From Paenibacillus rhizovicinus (GTDB lineage Bacteria > Bacillota > Bacilli > Paenibacillales > Paenibacillaceae): a DNA stretch of 64,000 bases. Shown piece by piece: positions 26,985 to 35,477 of the stretch. Made by a program: the position numbers and the translations under genes. How positions within the stretch are numbered: the stretch's first letter is position 1; each line of letters begins with the position of its first letter. Below the pieces are notes generated by a model. The model made no database searches and had not been told where the DNA came from. It worked only from the letters and a program-made list of their open reading frames with translations. The stretch covers positions 6,985,255 to 7,049,254 of the forward strand of contig NZ_CP048286.1 in assembly GCF_010365285.1 (NCBI RefSeq). Reading direction: 5' to 3'.

Positions 26985-28994
26985 ATGAATGAGGCCATAC
27001 GTTTCATCATGGGGCCGGAAGACCCGGAACATTATGACATCTATACCCATGCGGCGGGTCCGGAAGGCAAGCTGCCGCTCACGGCCGACATGCTGCTGAA
27101 CCTCCCGAGCGGGGATTTGTTCGGCCTGAGCCAGAACGTCGGCATGGGCTGGAAGCCGGAACGGCTGCTCGGCAAGCAGATTCTCATCCTTAGCACGCAG
27201 GGCGGAGTCCGAGGCGAGGACGGATCGCCGATTGCCCTAGGCTATCATACCGGCCACTGGGAAGTCGGCCTGCTCGTGAAGGAGGCGGCGCTTGCGGTAA
27301 GCGGGCTCGGCGGCGTACCGTTCGCCGCTTATGTCAGCGATCCTTGCGACGGCCGCTCGCAAGGGACGACCGGCATGTTCGATTCGCTTCCTTATCGCAA
27401 CGACGCGGCGATCGTGTTCCGCCGGCTGATTCGTTCGCTTCCGACGAGAAGCGGCGTCATCGGGGTCGGCACCTGTGACAAAGGCTTGCCTGCGATGATG
27501 ATCGCCCTCGCCGCCATGCACGACTTGCCGGCGATCATCGTACCGGGCGGGGTCACGCTGCCGCCAACCGTCGGCGAAGATGCCGGCAAGATCCAGACCA
27601 TCGGCGCGCGGTTCTCGCAAGGTCAAATCACGGTCGACGAAGCGGCCGATCTCGGCTGCCGCGTATGCGCGACGCCGGGCGGCGGCTGCCAGTTTCTCGG
27701 AACGGCCGCCTCGGCCCAGGTCGTGGCCGAGGCGCTCGGCATGGCGCTGCCGCATTCGGCATTGGCGCCTTCCGGCCAGCCGATCTGGCTCGACATCGCG
27801 AAGCAATCGGCGAGGGCGGTTCAATGGATGCACGCGAACGGCGTGGCGATGCGGGATATCTTGACGGACGCGGCCGTCGAGAACGCGATGGTCGTCCATG
27901 CGGCTTTCGGCGGCTCGACGAATTTGCTGCTGCATATTCCCGCGATCGCCCATGCGGCCGGCTGCCGCATCCCCGATGTGGCCGATTGGACCCGCGTGAA
28001 TAAGGCGGTTCCGCGGCTTGTCAGCGTGCTGCCGAACGGGCCGGACTATCATCCTACGATTCGCGTGTTCATGGCCGGCGGCGTACCGGAGGTCATGCTG
28101 CATCTCCGCAAGCTCGGTTTGCTCAACTTGCAAGTGAAAACCGTCGCCGGCGTGTCGCTGGGCGAGCAGCTGGATTGGTGGGAGACCTCCGAACGGCGGC
28201 TGGAAATCCGCAAACGACTGCTGACCGTCGATGGCATCGATCCGGACGAGGTCATTATGAGCCCGGAACGGGCAGCCGTCAGAGGGCTGACGTCTACGGT
28301 TGCTTTTCCGACGGGGAATCTGGCTCCGGAAGGCTCGGTCATTAAAGCGACGGCCATCGATCCCGACGTCGTCGGCGAAGACGGCGTCTACCGTCATATC
28401 GGACAAGCCAAAGTGTTCACGTCCGAGAAGGCGGCGGTCAAGGCGATCAAGGACGGCCGCATTCAAGAAGGCGATATTCTCGTGCTGATGGGCAGAGGTC
28501 CGTCTGGAACGGGGATGGAGGAAACCTATCAGCTGACTTCCGCGCTTAAGCATTTGCCGTTCGGCAAACATGTGACGCTGCTCACGGATGCCCGGTTCTC
28601 CGGCGTGTCCACCGGCGCCTGCATCGGTCATATCGGCCCGGAGGCGCTGGCTGGAGGCCCGATCGGCAAGTTGCGCAATGGCGATTGGATCGACGTTCGG
28701 ATCGATCGCAATACGCTGGACGGCAGCCTGCATTTCGTCGGTCAAGGCGACGCGCTTTTCAGTCCGGAGGCGGGCGCGTCGATCCTGGCCGCCCGCCCGC
28801 TCCATCCCGACTTGGCCGCCGATCCGGCGCTGCCCGATGACACCAAGCTGTGGGCTGCACTCCAGGCGGCAAGCGGCGGTACGTGGCGCGGAAGCATCTA
28901 CGACGTCGATCGAATTGTCGAGACGCTGCAGGCGGGAATGGAAGCGTTGGCGAATGCAAGGGCACGGACGCAATCTCCGAGCGCGAATGACTGA
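26985..28994 (+). CDS. IlvD/Edd family dehydratase, YjhG/YagF (D-xylonate dehydratase) type
   Basis: Iron-sulfur dehydratase, 669 residues, predicted to convert an aldonic acid such as D-xylonate to the 2-keto-3-deoxy acid. It is longer than IlvD (about 560), as expected for the YjhG/YagF branch. Candidate cluster ligands are the cysteines in SDPCDGRSQG, GVGTCDKGLP and CATPGGGCQFLG. Other family landmarks are FGGSTNLLLH and LTDARFSGVSTGACIGHI. ATG 26985 follows GGGAGAG. It follows the SDR by 87 bases and precedes the PhyH gene. Confidence 0.87.
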   Translation: MNEAIRFIMGPEDPEHYDIYTHAAGPEGKLPLTADMLLNLPSGDLFGLSQNVGMGWKPERLLGKQILILSTQGGVRGEDGSPIALGYHTGHWEVGLLVKEAALAVSGLGGVPFAAYVSDPCDGRSQGTTGMFDSLPYRNDAAIVFRRLIRSLPTRSGVIGVGTCDKGLPAMMIALAAMHDLPAIIVPGGVTLPPTVGEDAGKIQTIGARFSQGQITVDEAADLGCRVCATPGGGCQFLGTAASAQVVAEALGMALPHSALAPSGQPIWLDIAKQSARAVQWMHANGVAMRDILTDAAVENAMVVHAAFGGSTNLLLHIPAIAHAAGCRIPDVADWTRVNKAVPRLVSVLPNGPDYHPTIRVFMAGGVPEVMLHLRKLGLLNLQVKTVAGVSLGEQLDWWETSERRLEIRKRLLTVDGIDPDEVIMSPERAAVRGLTSTVAFPTGNLAPEGSVIKATAIDPDVVGEDGVYRHIGQAKVFTSEKAAVKAIKDGRIQEGDILVLMGRGPSGTGMEETYQLTSALKHLPFGKHVTLLTDARFSGVSTGACIGHIGPEALAGGPIGKLRNGDWIDVRIDRNTLDGSLHFVGQGDALFSPEAGASILAARPLHPDLAADPALPDDTKLWAALQAASGGTWRGSIYDVDRIVETLQAGMEALANARARTQSPSAND

Positions 28995-29030
28995 CATTCA
29001 TGGCATGAATCTCGGAACGGGAGTGAACGT

Positions 29031-29864
29031 ATGACGAGCAATCCTTTGCAGCATGCGGAAGACATCAACAGCCGCATGTACCAATTCGATAGGATCCATG
29101 CACCGCTGCCGTCCGCCGGGGCTTTCACGGACGAACATGTCAAGCAATATCGGGAACAAGGGTTCATCGCGATCGAACAATTGCTTACTCCGGACGAAGT
29201 CCATGCGTCGATTGCGGCCATCATGCGCATCATGATGGATCCGGATACGAAGGCGAAGATCCAATTTACGAAGCCGCGGCACGAGCTGCATTCCGACGAA
29301 GAGCGCGAGCTCGCGATTCGCAAAGTGTACGAGTATGTCGACGCGGATCCGGTGCTGCATGCAGCCGCTTACCATCCAGTCATCGGCGCCATCGTGGAAC
29401 GGCTGCTCGGCGAGCAGCCGAAGCTGGTCCAAGATCAGGCGCTGCTTAAACCTCCGTTCGGCGGCGGGGAGAAGCCATGGCATCAGGATATGGCGTACGG
29501 GAATCTATCCTACGAGCAAGCGGTAGTCGGCGTCTGGATCGCGCTCGACGAAGCGGGTCTCGACAACGGCTGCATGCACGTTATCCCGCAATCCCATATG
29601 GATGGCGCCACGCCGCATTACGCGGTGCGCGACTGGCAGATCTGCGATGCCAACGTTCCGGTGAATAAGGACGTCGCCATCCCGCTGAAGCCGGGCGGCG
29701 CATTGTTCTTTCACGGCTTGCTGTATCATGGAACGCCGTTCAACTGCTCCGACCAGCGGCGGCGCGCGCTTCAGTTTCATTACGCGCCGGCAGCGGCAGC
29801 GAAGATGTCGCCGGGCGAGTACAAGCGAATGTTCACGAATGCACTGACGTCGGCGGAATGCTAA
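29031..29864 (+). CDS. Phytanoyl-CoA dioxygenase (PhyH) family protein
   Basis: Fe(II)/2-oxoglutarate-dependent oxygenase, 277 residues. The metal-binding HxD is in WHQDMAYG, the distal His is in LFFHGLLYHGTP, and the 2-oxoglutarate-binding Arg is probably in QRRRALQFHY. It ends the operon begun by the SDR and dehydratase genes and is followed by a strong terminator. PhyH relatives hydroxylate diverse small molecules. Its link to sugar-acid catabolism is unusual, and the substrate cannot be inferred. Confidence 0.87.
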   Translation: MTSNPLQHAEDINSRMYQFDRIHAPLPSAGAFTDEHVKQYREQGFIAIEQLLTPDEVHASIAAIMRIMMDPDTKAKIQFTKPRHELHSDEERELAIRKVYEYVDADPVLHAAAYHPVIGAIVERLLGEQPKLVQDQALLKPPFGGGEKPWHQDMAYGNLSYEQAVVGVWIALDEAGLDNGCMHVIPQSHMDGATPHYAVRDWQICDANVPVNKDVAIPLKPGGALFFHGLLYHGTPFNCSDQRRRALQFHYAPAAAAKMSPGEYKRMFTNALTSAEC

Positions 29865-29877
29865 GCACGCCAATCGA

Positions 29878-29904
29878 AGAGCTGCCGGGAGGCGGCTCTT
29901 TTTG
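29878..29904 (+). terminator. Intrinsic terminator of the sugar-acid operon
   Basis: A 10-bp stem with one G-U pair (AAGAGCTGCC / GGCGGCTCTT), a GGGA loop and a T run. Confidence 0.9.
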
Positions 29905-30033
29905 TTATGTCCAAGCCGTGATTAGGATACTTCCGCGCCTAGCTGAATAAATATGAATATGGCCTGCTTCGACAAATGTCCGCAAGTGCCGTATCGGGCG
30001 AAGGCAAGTATTAGCGAAAAAGGGTGAGGCAGC

Positions 30034-31146
30034 ATGAAGAAACAACGAAAGATCGACCAGCGCGCATCGGATTTCTTTCCGGTACGGGGAATCGACCATA
30101 TTGAGCTGTATGTCGGCAATGCCAAGCAAGCGGCGCATTACTTAAGCAAAGGCTTCGGTTTTCAAGTGACGGCCTATGCAGGGCTGGAAACCGGCGAATC
30201 CAGCAAGGTCTCTTACGTGCTCGAGCAAAATCAAGCGCGGTTCGCGGTGACCGGCTCGTTATCGCCCGATCATCCCGTCGCGGAGTTCGTCAAGAAGCAC
30301 GGCGACGGCGTGAAAGATATCGCGATGCGGATCGACGACGTGGAGAAAGCCTATCATGAGGCGGTATCGCGCGGAGGGATTCCGGTCATGGCGCCGCACG
30401 AAGTTACGGATGCCGACGGAACGGTAACGATGGCCGTGATCGGCACTTATGGGGACACCGTGCACACGCTCATTGACCGCAGCAAGTATAAAGGATTGTT
30501 TTTGCCGAAATACGTCCATTGCGAGCTGAACATCCCGCATCAGCCGGTCGGCTTGGTCGGCTTCGATCATATCGTCGGCAATGTCGAACAGATGGAAGAA
30601 TGGGTGCAGTATTACCAGAATGTCATGGGCTTCAAGCAAATGATCCATTTCGACGACAAGGACATTTCAACGGAGTATTCCGCGCTGATGTCGAAGGTGA
30701 TGTACAGCGGCGGCCGCATTAAATTTCCGATCAATGAGCCGGCGAACGGGAAGCGCAAATCGCAGATTCAAGAATTTCTGGACTTCTATCATGGCGCGGG
30801 CGTGCAGCATGTCGCGATATTGACGAACGACATCGTCTCCACGATAACGGCCTTGCAGCAGAACGGGATCGAGTTCTTGAACTCCCCGGACAGTTATTAC
30901 GACATGCTGACGGAGCGGGTAGGCGCGATCGATGAAGATATCGCCAAGCTGCGGGAACTAAATATTCTGGTCGACCGCGACGACGAAGGCTACTTGCTGC
31001 AAATTTTCTCGAAACCGATCGTGGATCGTCCGACCTTGTTCATGGAAATCATTCAGCGCAAAGGGGCAGTCGGTTTCGGGGAAGGCAACTTCAAAGCGTT
31101 GTTCGAATCGATCGAGCGTGAGCAAGCGCGCAGAGGCAATTTGTAG
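30034..31146 (+). CDS. hppD: 4-hydroxyphenylpyruvate dioxygenase
   Basis: Non-heme iron enzyme converting 4-hydroxyphenylpyruvate to homogentisate, the first committed step of tyrosine breakdown. The 370-residue protein has two vicinal-oxygen-chelate repeats. Iron ligands are His in VGFDHIVGNV, His in AGVQHVAILTND and Glu in LFMEIIQRKG, and the expected C-terminal GFGEGNFKALFESIE helix is present. It starts at ATG 30034 behind GTGAGG and opens a six-gene phenylalanine/tyrosine degradation operon reaching 38.6 kb. No tyrosine aminotransferase is in the window. Confidence 0.96.
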   Translation: MKKQRKIDQRASDFFPVRGIDHIELYVGNAKQAAHYLSKGFGFQVTAYAGLETGESSKVSYVLEQNQARFAVTGSLSPDHPVAEFVKKHGDGVKDIAMRIDDVEKAYHEAVSRGGIPVMAPHEVTDADGTVTMAVIGTYGDTVHTLIDRSKYKGLFLPKYVHCELNIPHQPVGLVGFDHIVGNVEQMEEWVQYYQNVMGFKQMIHFDDKDISTEYSALMSKVMYSGGRIKFPINEPANGKRKSQIQEFLDFYHGAGVQHVAILTNDIVSTITALQQNGIEFLNSPDSYYDMLTERVGAIDEDIAKLRELNILVDRDDEGYLLQIFSKPIVDRPTLFMEIIQRKGAVGFGEGNFKALFESIEREQARRGNL

Positions 31147-31183
31147 AAGAGGTGAGCAAGCAGGGAGGGAGGGCTGATCGCCA

Positions 31184-32458
31184 ATGCCGTTCTATCATCG
31201 AATGGGGACGATACCGCCAAAGAGACATACGCAATTTCGCCGGCCCGACGGCGGTTTGTTCCGCGAACAAGTGATGGGGACGAAAGGGTTCTCGGGCATT
31301 CAATCGATTCTCTATCATCGACATGCGCCGGCGGAAATCACCAAAGCTCGCTTGCTGTCCGCGTGCAAGCCAGCCTATGAACCGCAAGGCGCGCTGAGGC
31401 ATAGGCATATTCGCACGAACAGCTTGCAGAGACAAGGCGATGCAGTAGCCGGGAGACAATATGTGCTCGGCAACGAGGATTTAATCATCGGCGTCGCCAA
31501 CGTCTCCGAAGCGATGGATTATTACTATCGTAATGGGGACGGCGATGAATTGTTGTTCGTCCATGAAGGCACCGGCAAAGTCGAGACGATGTACGGTGCC
31601 TTGCGCTATCGGCCCGGCGATTATATCGTGCTGCCGATCGGGACGATTTATCGGATTATTCCGGACACGGACACGGAATCAGGCGCGGAAGCGGGAGTGG
31701 AATCGGGCGTGGAAGCGGGCGCTGAAGGAACCGTCACGAGCGTGAAGAACGTCCGGAACAAGTTCCTCGTCGTGGAAACGAACAGCTGGATTACGGCGCC
31801 GAAGCGATACCGCAATGAACACGGGCAGCTGCTGGAGAACAGCCCGTACTGCGAGCGGGATATCCGCGTTCCGGAAGTTTTGGAAACGTTTGCGGAGCCG
31901 GGCGAGGTCGAAGTTCGCATCAAGAAAGACGGTTATCTCCATTCGCATGTCTTATCCCATCATCCGCTGGACGTGGTCGGGTGGGACGGATTTTTGTATC
32001 CATGGATCTTGAATATTCAAGATTTCGAACCGATTACGGGACGGATCCATATGCCGCCGCCGATTCATCAGACGTTCGAAGGCAATCAGTTCGTCATCTG
32101 TTCGTTCTGTCCGCGCATGTACGATTATCACCCGCTGGCCATTCCCGCCCCGTACTATCACAGCAATGTCGACAGCGACGAAGTGCTGTATTACGTGAAG
32201 GGCAATTTCGGCAGCCGCAAAGGGATCGAGGAAGGCTCGATAACGATTCATCCGGCAGGCATTCCTCATGGGCCTCATCCCGGCAAAGCGGAAGAGAGCA
32301 TCGGCAAGAAGGAAACGAGCGAGCTGGCCGTCATGATCGATACGTTCCGTCCTCTGCATGTCGTCGAGGGCATCCAGGGAGCCGAGGATCCGAATTACGC
32401 CTACAGTTGGGTGACTCAAATCCGATCGCCGGATGCCTCTTCCGCGCGGGACCAATAG
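31184..32458 (+). CDS. hmgA: Homogentisate 1,2-dioxygenase
   Basis: Opens the ring of homogentisate to give maleylacetoacetate. At 424 residues it is cupin-like; iron-site candidates lie in VDSDEVLYYVKG (Glu), HPAGIPHGPHPG (His), and an upstream His in MYDYHPLAIP. Residues about 163-184 hold an Ala/Glu/Gly-rich insert made of repeated short units (AEAGVESGVEAGAEG), unusual for the family and probably a surface loop. It lies 37 bases after hppD and only a few bases before the CoA synthetase gene, so co-transcription is nearly certain. Confidence 0.94.
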   Translation: MPFYHRMGTIPPKRHTQFRRPDGGLFREQVMGTKGFSGIQSILYHRHAPAEITKARLLSACKPAYEPQGALRHRHIRTNSLQRQGDAVAGRQYVLGNEDLIIGVANVSEAMDYYYRNGDGDELLFVHEGTGKVETMYGALRYRPGDYIVLPIGTIYRIIPDTDTESGAEAGVESGVEAGAEGTVTSVKNVRNKFLVVETNSWITAPKRYRNEHGQLLENSPYCERDIRVPEVLETFAEPGEVEVRIKKDGYLHSHVLSHHPLDVVGWDGFLYPWILNIQDFEPITGRIHMPPPIHQTFEGNQFVICSFCPRMYDYHPLAIPAPYYHSNVDSDEVLYYVKGNFGSRKGIEEGSITIHPAGIPHGPHPGKAEESIGKKETSELAVMIDTFRPLHVVEGIQGAEDPNYAYSWVTQIRSPDASSARDQ

Positions 32459-32470
32459 GAGATGCTGAAC

Positions 32471-34459
32471 ATGGGGATGGGTCATAAGCCGGTTTGGTAC
32501 CCGAATAAGACGGAGATGGAGCAAACGCGTCTATTTCGTTTCATGCATAAACACGGGTTCGACGATTATGACGCCTTTTATCGGCAATCGATCGGGGATA
32601 TCTCCTGGTTCTGGGACGCGGTCGTTCAAGACATGGACATCGCATGGGAACGCAAATACGAACAGGTCGTAACGATGACCTCGGGAATCCGCTGGCCTTC
32701 CTGGTTTGTCGGGGGACGGCTCAATGCGGCCGACAATGCGGTCGACAAATGGCTGCAGGACGCTGCCGTATCGGCACGACAGGCGATCATCTGGGAGGGA
32801 GAGGACGGGGCAACGAGCAGCTTCACCTATCGCGAATTGGCGGAAGAGGTGAATGGTGCCGCGCATGGCTTGCGCCGATTAGGCATCCAACAAGGGGACC
32901 GCGTTGCTCTCTATATGCCGATGATTCCGGAGACCGTAGCGGCTCTGCTGGCCATTGCCAAGCTGGGTGCGATTTGCATTCCCGTGTATTCCGGTTACGG
33001 CGCGGATGCGGCGGCGAAACGTATCGCGGGAGCGGGCTGCAAGCTGATCCTAACCGCTGACGGCTATTATCGGCGCGGCAAAATCGTCCGGATGAAGGAG
33101 GAAGCCGATAAAGCGGCGGATGCGTCTGCCTCCGTGAGCAAAGTAGTCGTCGTTCGCCGGCTAGGCACGCCGGTTCCATGGCGGCAAGAGAGGGATGTCG
33201 AATGGACGTCGTTGACGGAAGGAGAAGGTTCGGAACACTCGAAAGCAGCGCCCTTCGATGCCGTGCCGATGAATAGCGGTGATCCGCTAATGATCCTGTA
33301 TACCTCGGGAACGACAGGCGCGCCGAAAGGCATCGTCCATACGCATAGCGGCTTTCCGATCAAGGCGGCGTTCGATGCCGGCTACGCGATGGATTTTCGG
33401 CCCGGCAACGTCATGCTGTGGATCACGGACATGGGTTGGATGATGGGCCCGTTCCTCGTTTACGGCACTTTGTTCAATGCCGGAACGATGGTTTTGTACG
33501 AAGGAGTGCCGGATTTCCCGGGACCGGAACGATTGTTCGGTCTGGTTCAACGACATGCGGTCACTCATCTGGGTATCTCGCCGACGTTAATTCGCGGGAT
33601 CATGAAGCATGGGGATGCGTGCTATCGGGATTGCGATATCTCGTCCCTGCGAGTCATCGGTTCGACGGGCGAACCTTGGAATCTCGAGCCATGGCTGTGG
33701 CTGTTCAATGAGGTTGGCAAAGGCCGCGTGCCGATCGTCAATTATTCGGGCGGAACGGAGATATCGGGCGGCATTCTGGGCAACGTGCTGCTCAAGCCAA
33801 TTGCTCCGGTCGGTTTCAATTCGCCGATTCCCGGCATGTGCGCGGATGTCTGGTCGCAAGAAGGAAAGCCGGTTATCGGGGAAGTCGGGGAACTGGTGCT
33901 GAAGCGTCCTTGGCTCGGGATGGCAGGCGGATTCTGGCAGGAGCCTGAGCGGTATGAACATACGTATTGGTCGCGCTGGCCGGATATCTGGGTGCACGGA
34001 GATTGGGTTCACCGGGATGAGGACGGATATTGGACCATTACGGGCCGCTCCGACGATACGCTCAACGTGGCCGGCAAGCGGCTCGGACCGGCTGAGCTGG
34101 AATCGCTGCTCGTTGAACATCCGCAAGTGGCGGAAGCAGCGGTCATCGGGGTTCCCGATGAGACGAAGGGGGAGGCGGCCGTTTGCTTCGTCGTCGTGAA
34201 TCAAGTGCTGTCTGAAGGGCGGCAATCGATGGAGTTAACGGCGGCGTTGTTTAATTGGATTGCCGAGCGTTTAGGGAAAGCTTTCAAACCGAAGTCGATT
34301 CATATCGTGGAAGCTCTGCCGCGCACGAGAAACGCCAAGGTCATGCGCAGAGTCATTCGTTCCGCCTACTTGGGAAGCGACCCGGGAGATCTATCTGCGC
34401 TGGAGAATCCGGAAGCGGTCATTGCGATCCGCGGACTGGCAGACGGACGCAACGAGTGA
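32471..34459 (+). CDS. Acyl-CoA synthetase (AMP-forming), probable acetoacetyl-CoA synthetase
   Basis: Adenylate-forming ligase, 662 residues, of the acetyl/acetoacetyl-CoA synthetase group. It shows the P-loop LYTSGTTGAPKGI, the A5-type motif NYSGGTEISGG, the hinge region HRDEDGYWTITGRSDD, and catalytic Lys in PRTRNAKVMRR. Fumarylacetoacetase in this operon releases acetoacetate, so activation of acetoacetate to acetoacetyl-CoA is the likely role; this is inferred from context. AGGAG at 32457-32461 overlaps the hmgA stop and fits ATG 32471, not the adjacent ATG 32462. Confidence 0.85.
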   Translation: MGMGHKPVWYPNKTEMEQTRLFRFMHKHGFDDYDAFYRQSIGDISWFWDAVVQDMDIAWERKYEQVVTMTSGIRWPSWFVGGRLNAADNAVDKWLQDAAVSARQAIIWEGEDGATSSFTYRELAEEVNGAAHGLRRLGIQQGDRVALYMPMIPETVAALLAIAKLGAICIPVYSGYGADAAAKRIAGAGCKLILTADGYYRRGKIVRMKEEADKAADASASVSKVVVVRRLGTPVPWRQERDVEWTSLTEGEGSEHSKAAPFDAVPMNSGDPLMILYTSGTTGAPKGIVHTHSGFPIKAAFDAGYAMDFRPGNVMLWITDMGWMMGPFLVYGTLFNAGTMVLYEGVPDFPGPERLFGLVQRHAVTHLGISPTLIRGIMKHGDACYRDCDISSLRVIGSTGEPWNLEPWLWLFNEVGKGRVPIVNYSGGTEISGGILGNVLLKPIAPVGFNSPIPGMCADVWSQEGKPVIGEVGELVLKRPWLGMAGGFWQEPERYEHTYWSRWPDIWVHGDWVHRDEDGYWTITGRSDDTLNVAGKRLGPAELESLLVEHPQVAEAAVIGVPDETKGEAAVCFVVVNQVLSEGRQSMELTAALFNWIAERLGKAFKPKSIHIVEALPRTRNAKVMRRVIRSAYLGSDPGDLSALENPEAVIAIRGLADGRNE

Positions 34460-34510
34460 AACGGGGCGAAGCGGGCAGGCGGATTATTATCGATTCGAGG
34501 TGAGGCGAAT

Positions 34511-35473
34511 ATGACTGCCAGCATGCGGTCGTTCATGGATAAACTCATCGATTACGCCGGTTTATTCCCGCCAGCGCAGCTGCCAATGGAAAAGGCGATT
34601 CAACAGTACCATGACTACAGTCATGATCCGGACAGCTGGATGCTGGGGCGGTTCGTTATTCCGGACAGCCGGCTTGTCGAGCTCGCTCCTTACATGGCTT
34701 TATTCGCGGTGCATCATCCGCTGAGGCTGTCGGTCATTGGAGGCCGGACGCGTACGGCTGCGGAATGTGTAATGCAATTCATGAAGAGCATGGAGCGGGT
34801 GGAGACGTTCAGGAAGCTCAACCCGGAAGCAGTCGTGATTGACATGCTCGAATTGCCGCTGCCGCCGGTGCCTATCCAAGCACAGCTTCTGGAGGAGCTC
34901 GGAAACGGAGCTTCCAAGCTCGGCTTGCGAACCTATTGCGAACTGACGTATGCGCTTGATGCAGGCTGGGAGGCGAACATGCTCGAAGCGCTTCAGGCTA
35001 TCGCGGATCATAACGCGGTTGCCGTTCATGAAGCGAGGATCGATGTGAAGGTAAGGAGCGGCGGGCTTGCAGCGGATGCTTTTCCGACGCCATATCAGAT
35101 CGCGACTGTTCTGGAAGCATGCAGGGACAGGAGTATCGCGTTGAAATTCACGGCAGGCCTCCATCATCCCATCCGTATGTTCCGTCCGGAAGTGAACGCG
35201 AAGATGCACGGGTTCCTCAATGTGTTTGCCGCAGGCCTGCTGGCCAGCGCGCTGTCGCTAGATCGCCATCGCATAACGGAGATTGTTGAAGACGAGCAAG
35301 CGGAACATTTCCACTTCAGCGACGAAGGCTTATGCTGGCAGAACCTCTTTATCAGTTCCGCCGACATTTCGGCGTATCGCCATTCTGCATGTAGCTCTTA
35401 TGGAAGCTGCAGCTTCGACGAGCCGCGCGAGGAGCTTCGGGCACTTCAATTACTTGAACAAAGGAGGAGCTGA
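34511..35473 (+). CDS. Conserved protein of unknown function in the tyrosine catabolic operon
   Basis: A 320-residue soluble protein I cannot assign to a characterised family. Conserved-looking blocks are IDYAGLFPPA near the N-terminus, SWMLGRFVIPDSRL, KVRSGGLAADAFPT, and ALKFTAGLHHPIRMF. Alternating strands and helices with a late Lys and two adjacent His suggest a TIM-barrel-like enzyme. It sits four bases upstream of fumarylacetoacetase and downstream of hmgA and the CoA ligase. The pathway step between hmgA and fumarylacetoacetase, maleylacetoacetate isomerisation, has no other candidate here. ATG 34511 follows GAGGTGAGG. No glutathione-transferase features are seen. Confidence 0.7.
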   Translation: MTASMRSFMDKLIDYAGLFPPAQLPMEKAIQQYHDYSHDPDSWMLGRFVIPDSRLVELAPYMALFAVHHPLRLSVIGGRTRTAAECVMQFMKSMERVETFRKLNPEAVVIDMLELPLPPVPIQAQLLEELGNGASKLGLRTYCELTYALDAGWEANMLEALQAIADHNAVAVHEARIDVKVRSGGLAADAFPTPYQIATVLEACRDRSIALKFTAGLHHPIRMFRPEVNAKMHGFLNVFAAGLLASALSLDRHRITEIVEDEQAEHFHFSDEGLCWQNLFISSADISAYRHSACSSYGSCSFDEPREELRALQLLEQRRS

Positions 35474-35477
35474 ACCG

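Noticed and set aside
27237..28997. A 586-codon open frame on the minus strand opposite the dehydratase gene
   Set aside because: It is Arg/His-rich, matches no family, has no ribosome binding site, and mirrors the GC-rich third positions of the dehydratase gene.
34511..35473. Calling the unknown operon gene a maleylacetoacetate isomerase outright
   Set aside because: Only genomic position supports it; no sequence feature of known isomerases is present, so it is reported as a hypothesis.
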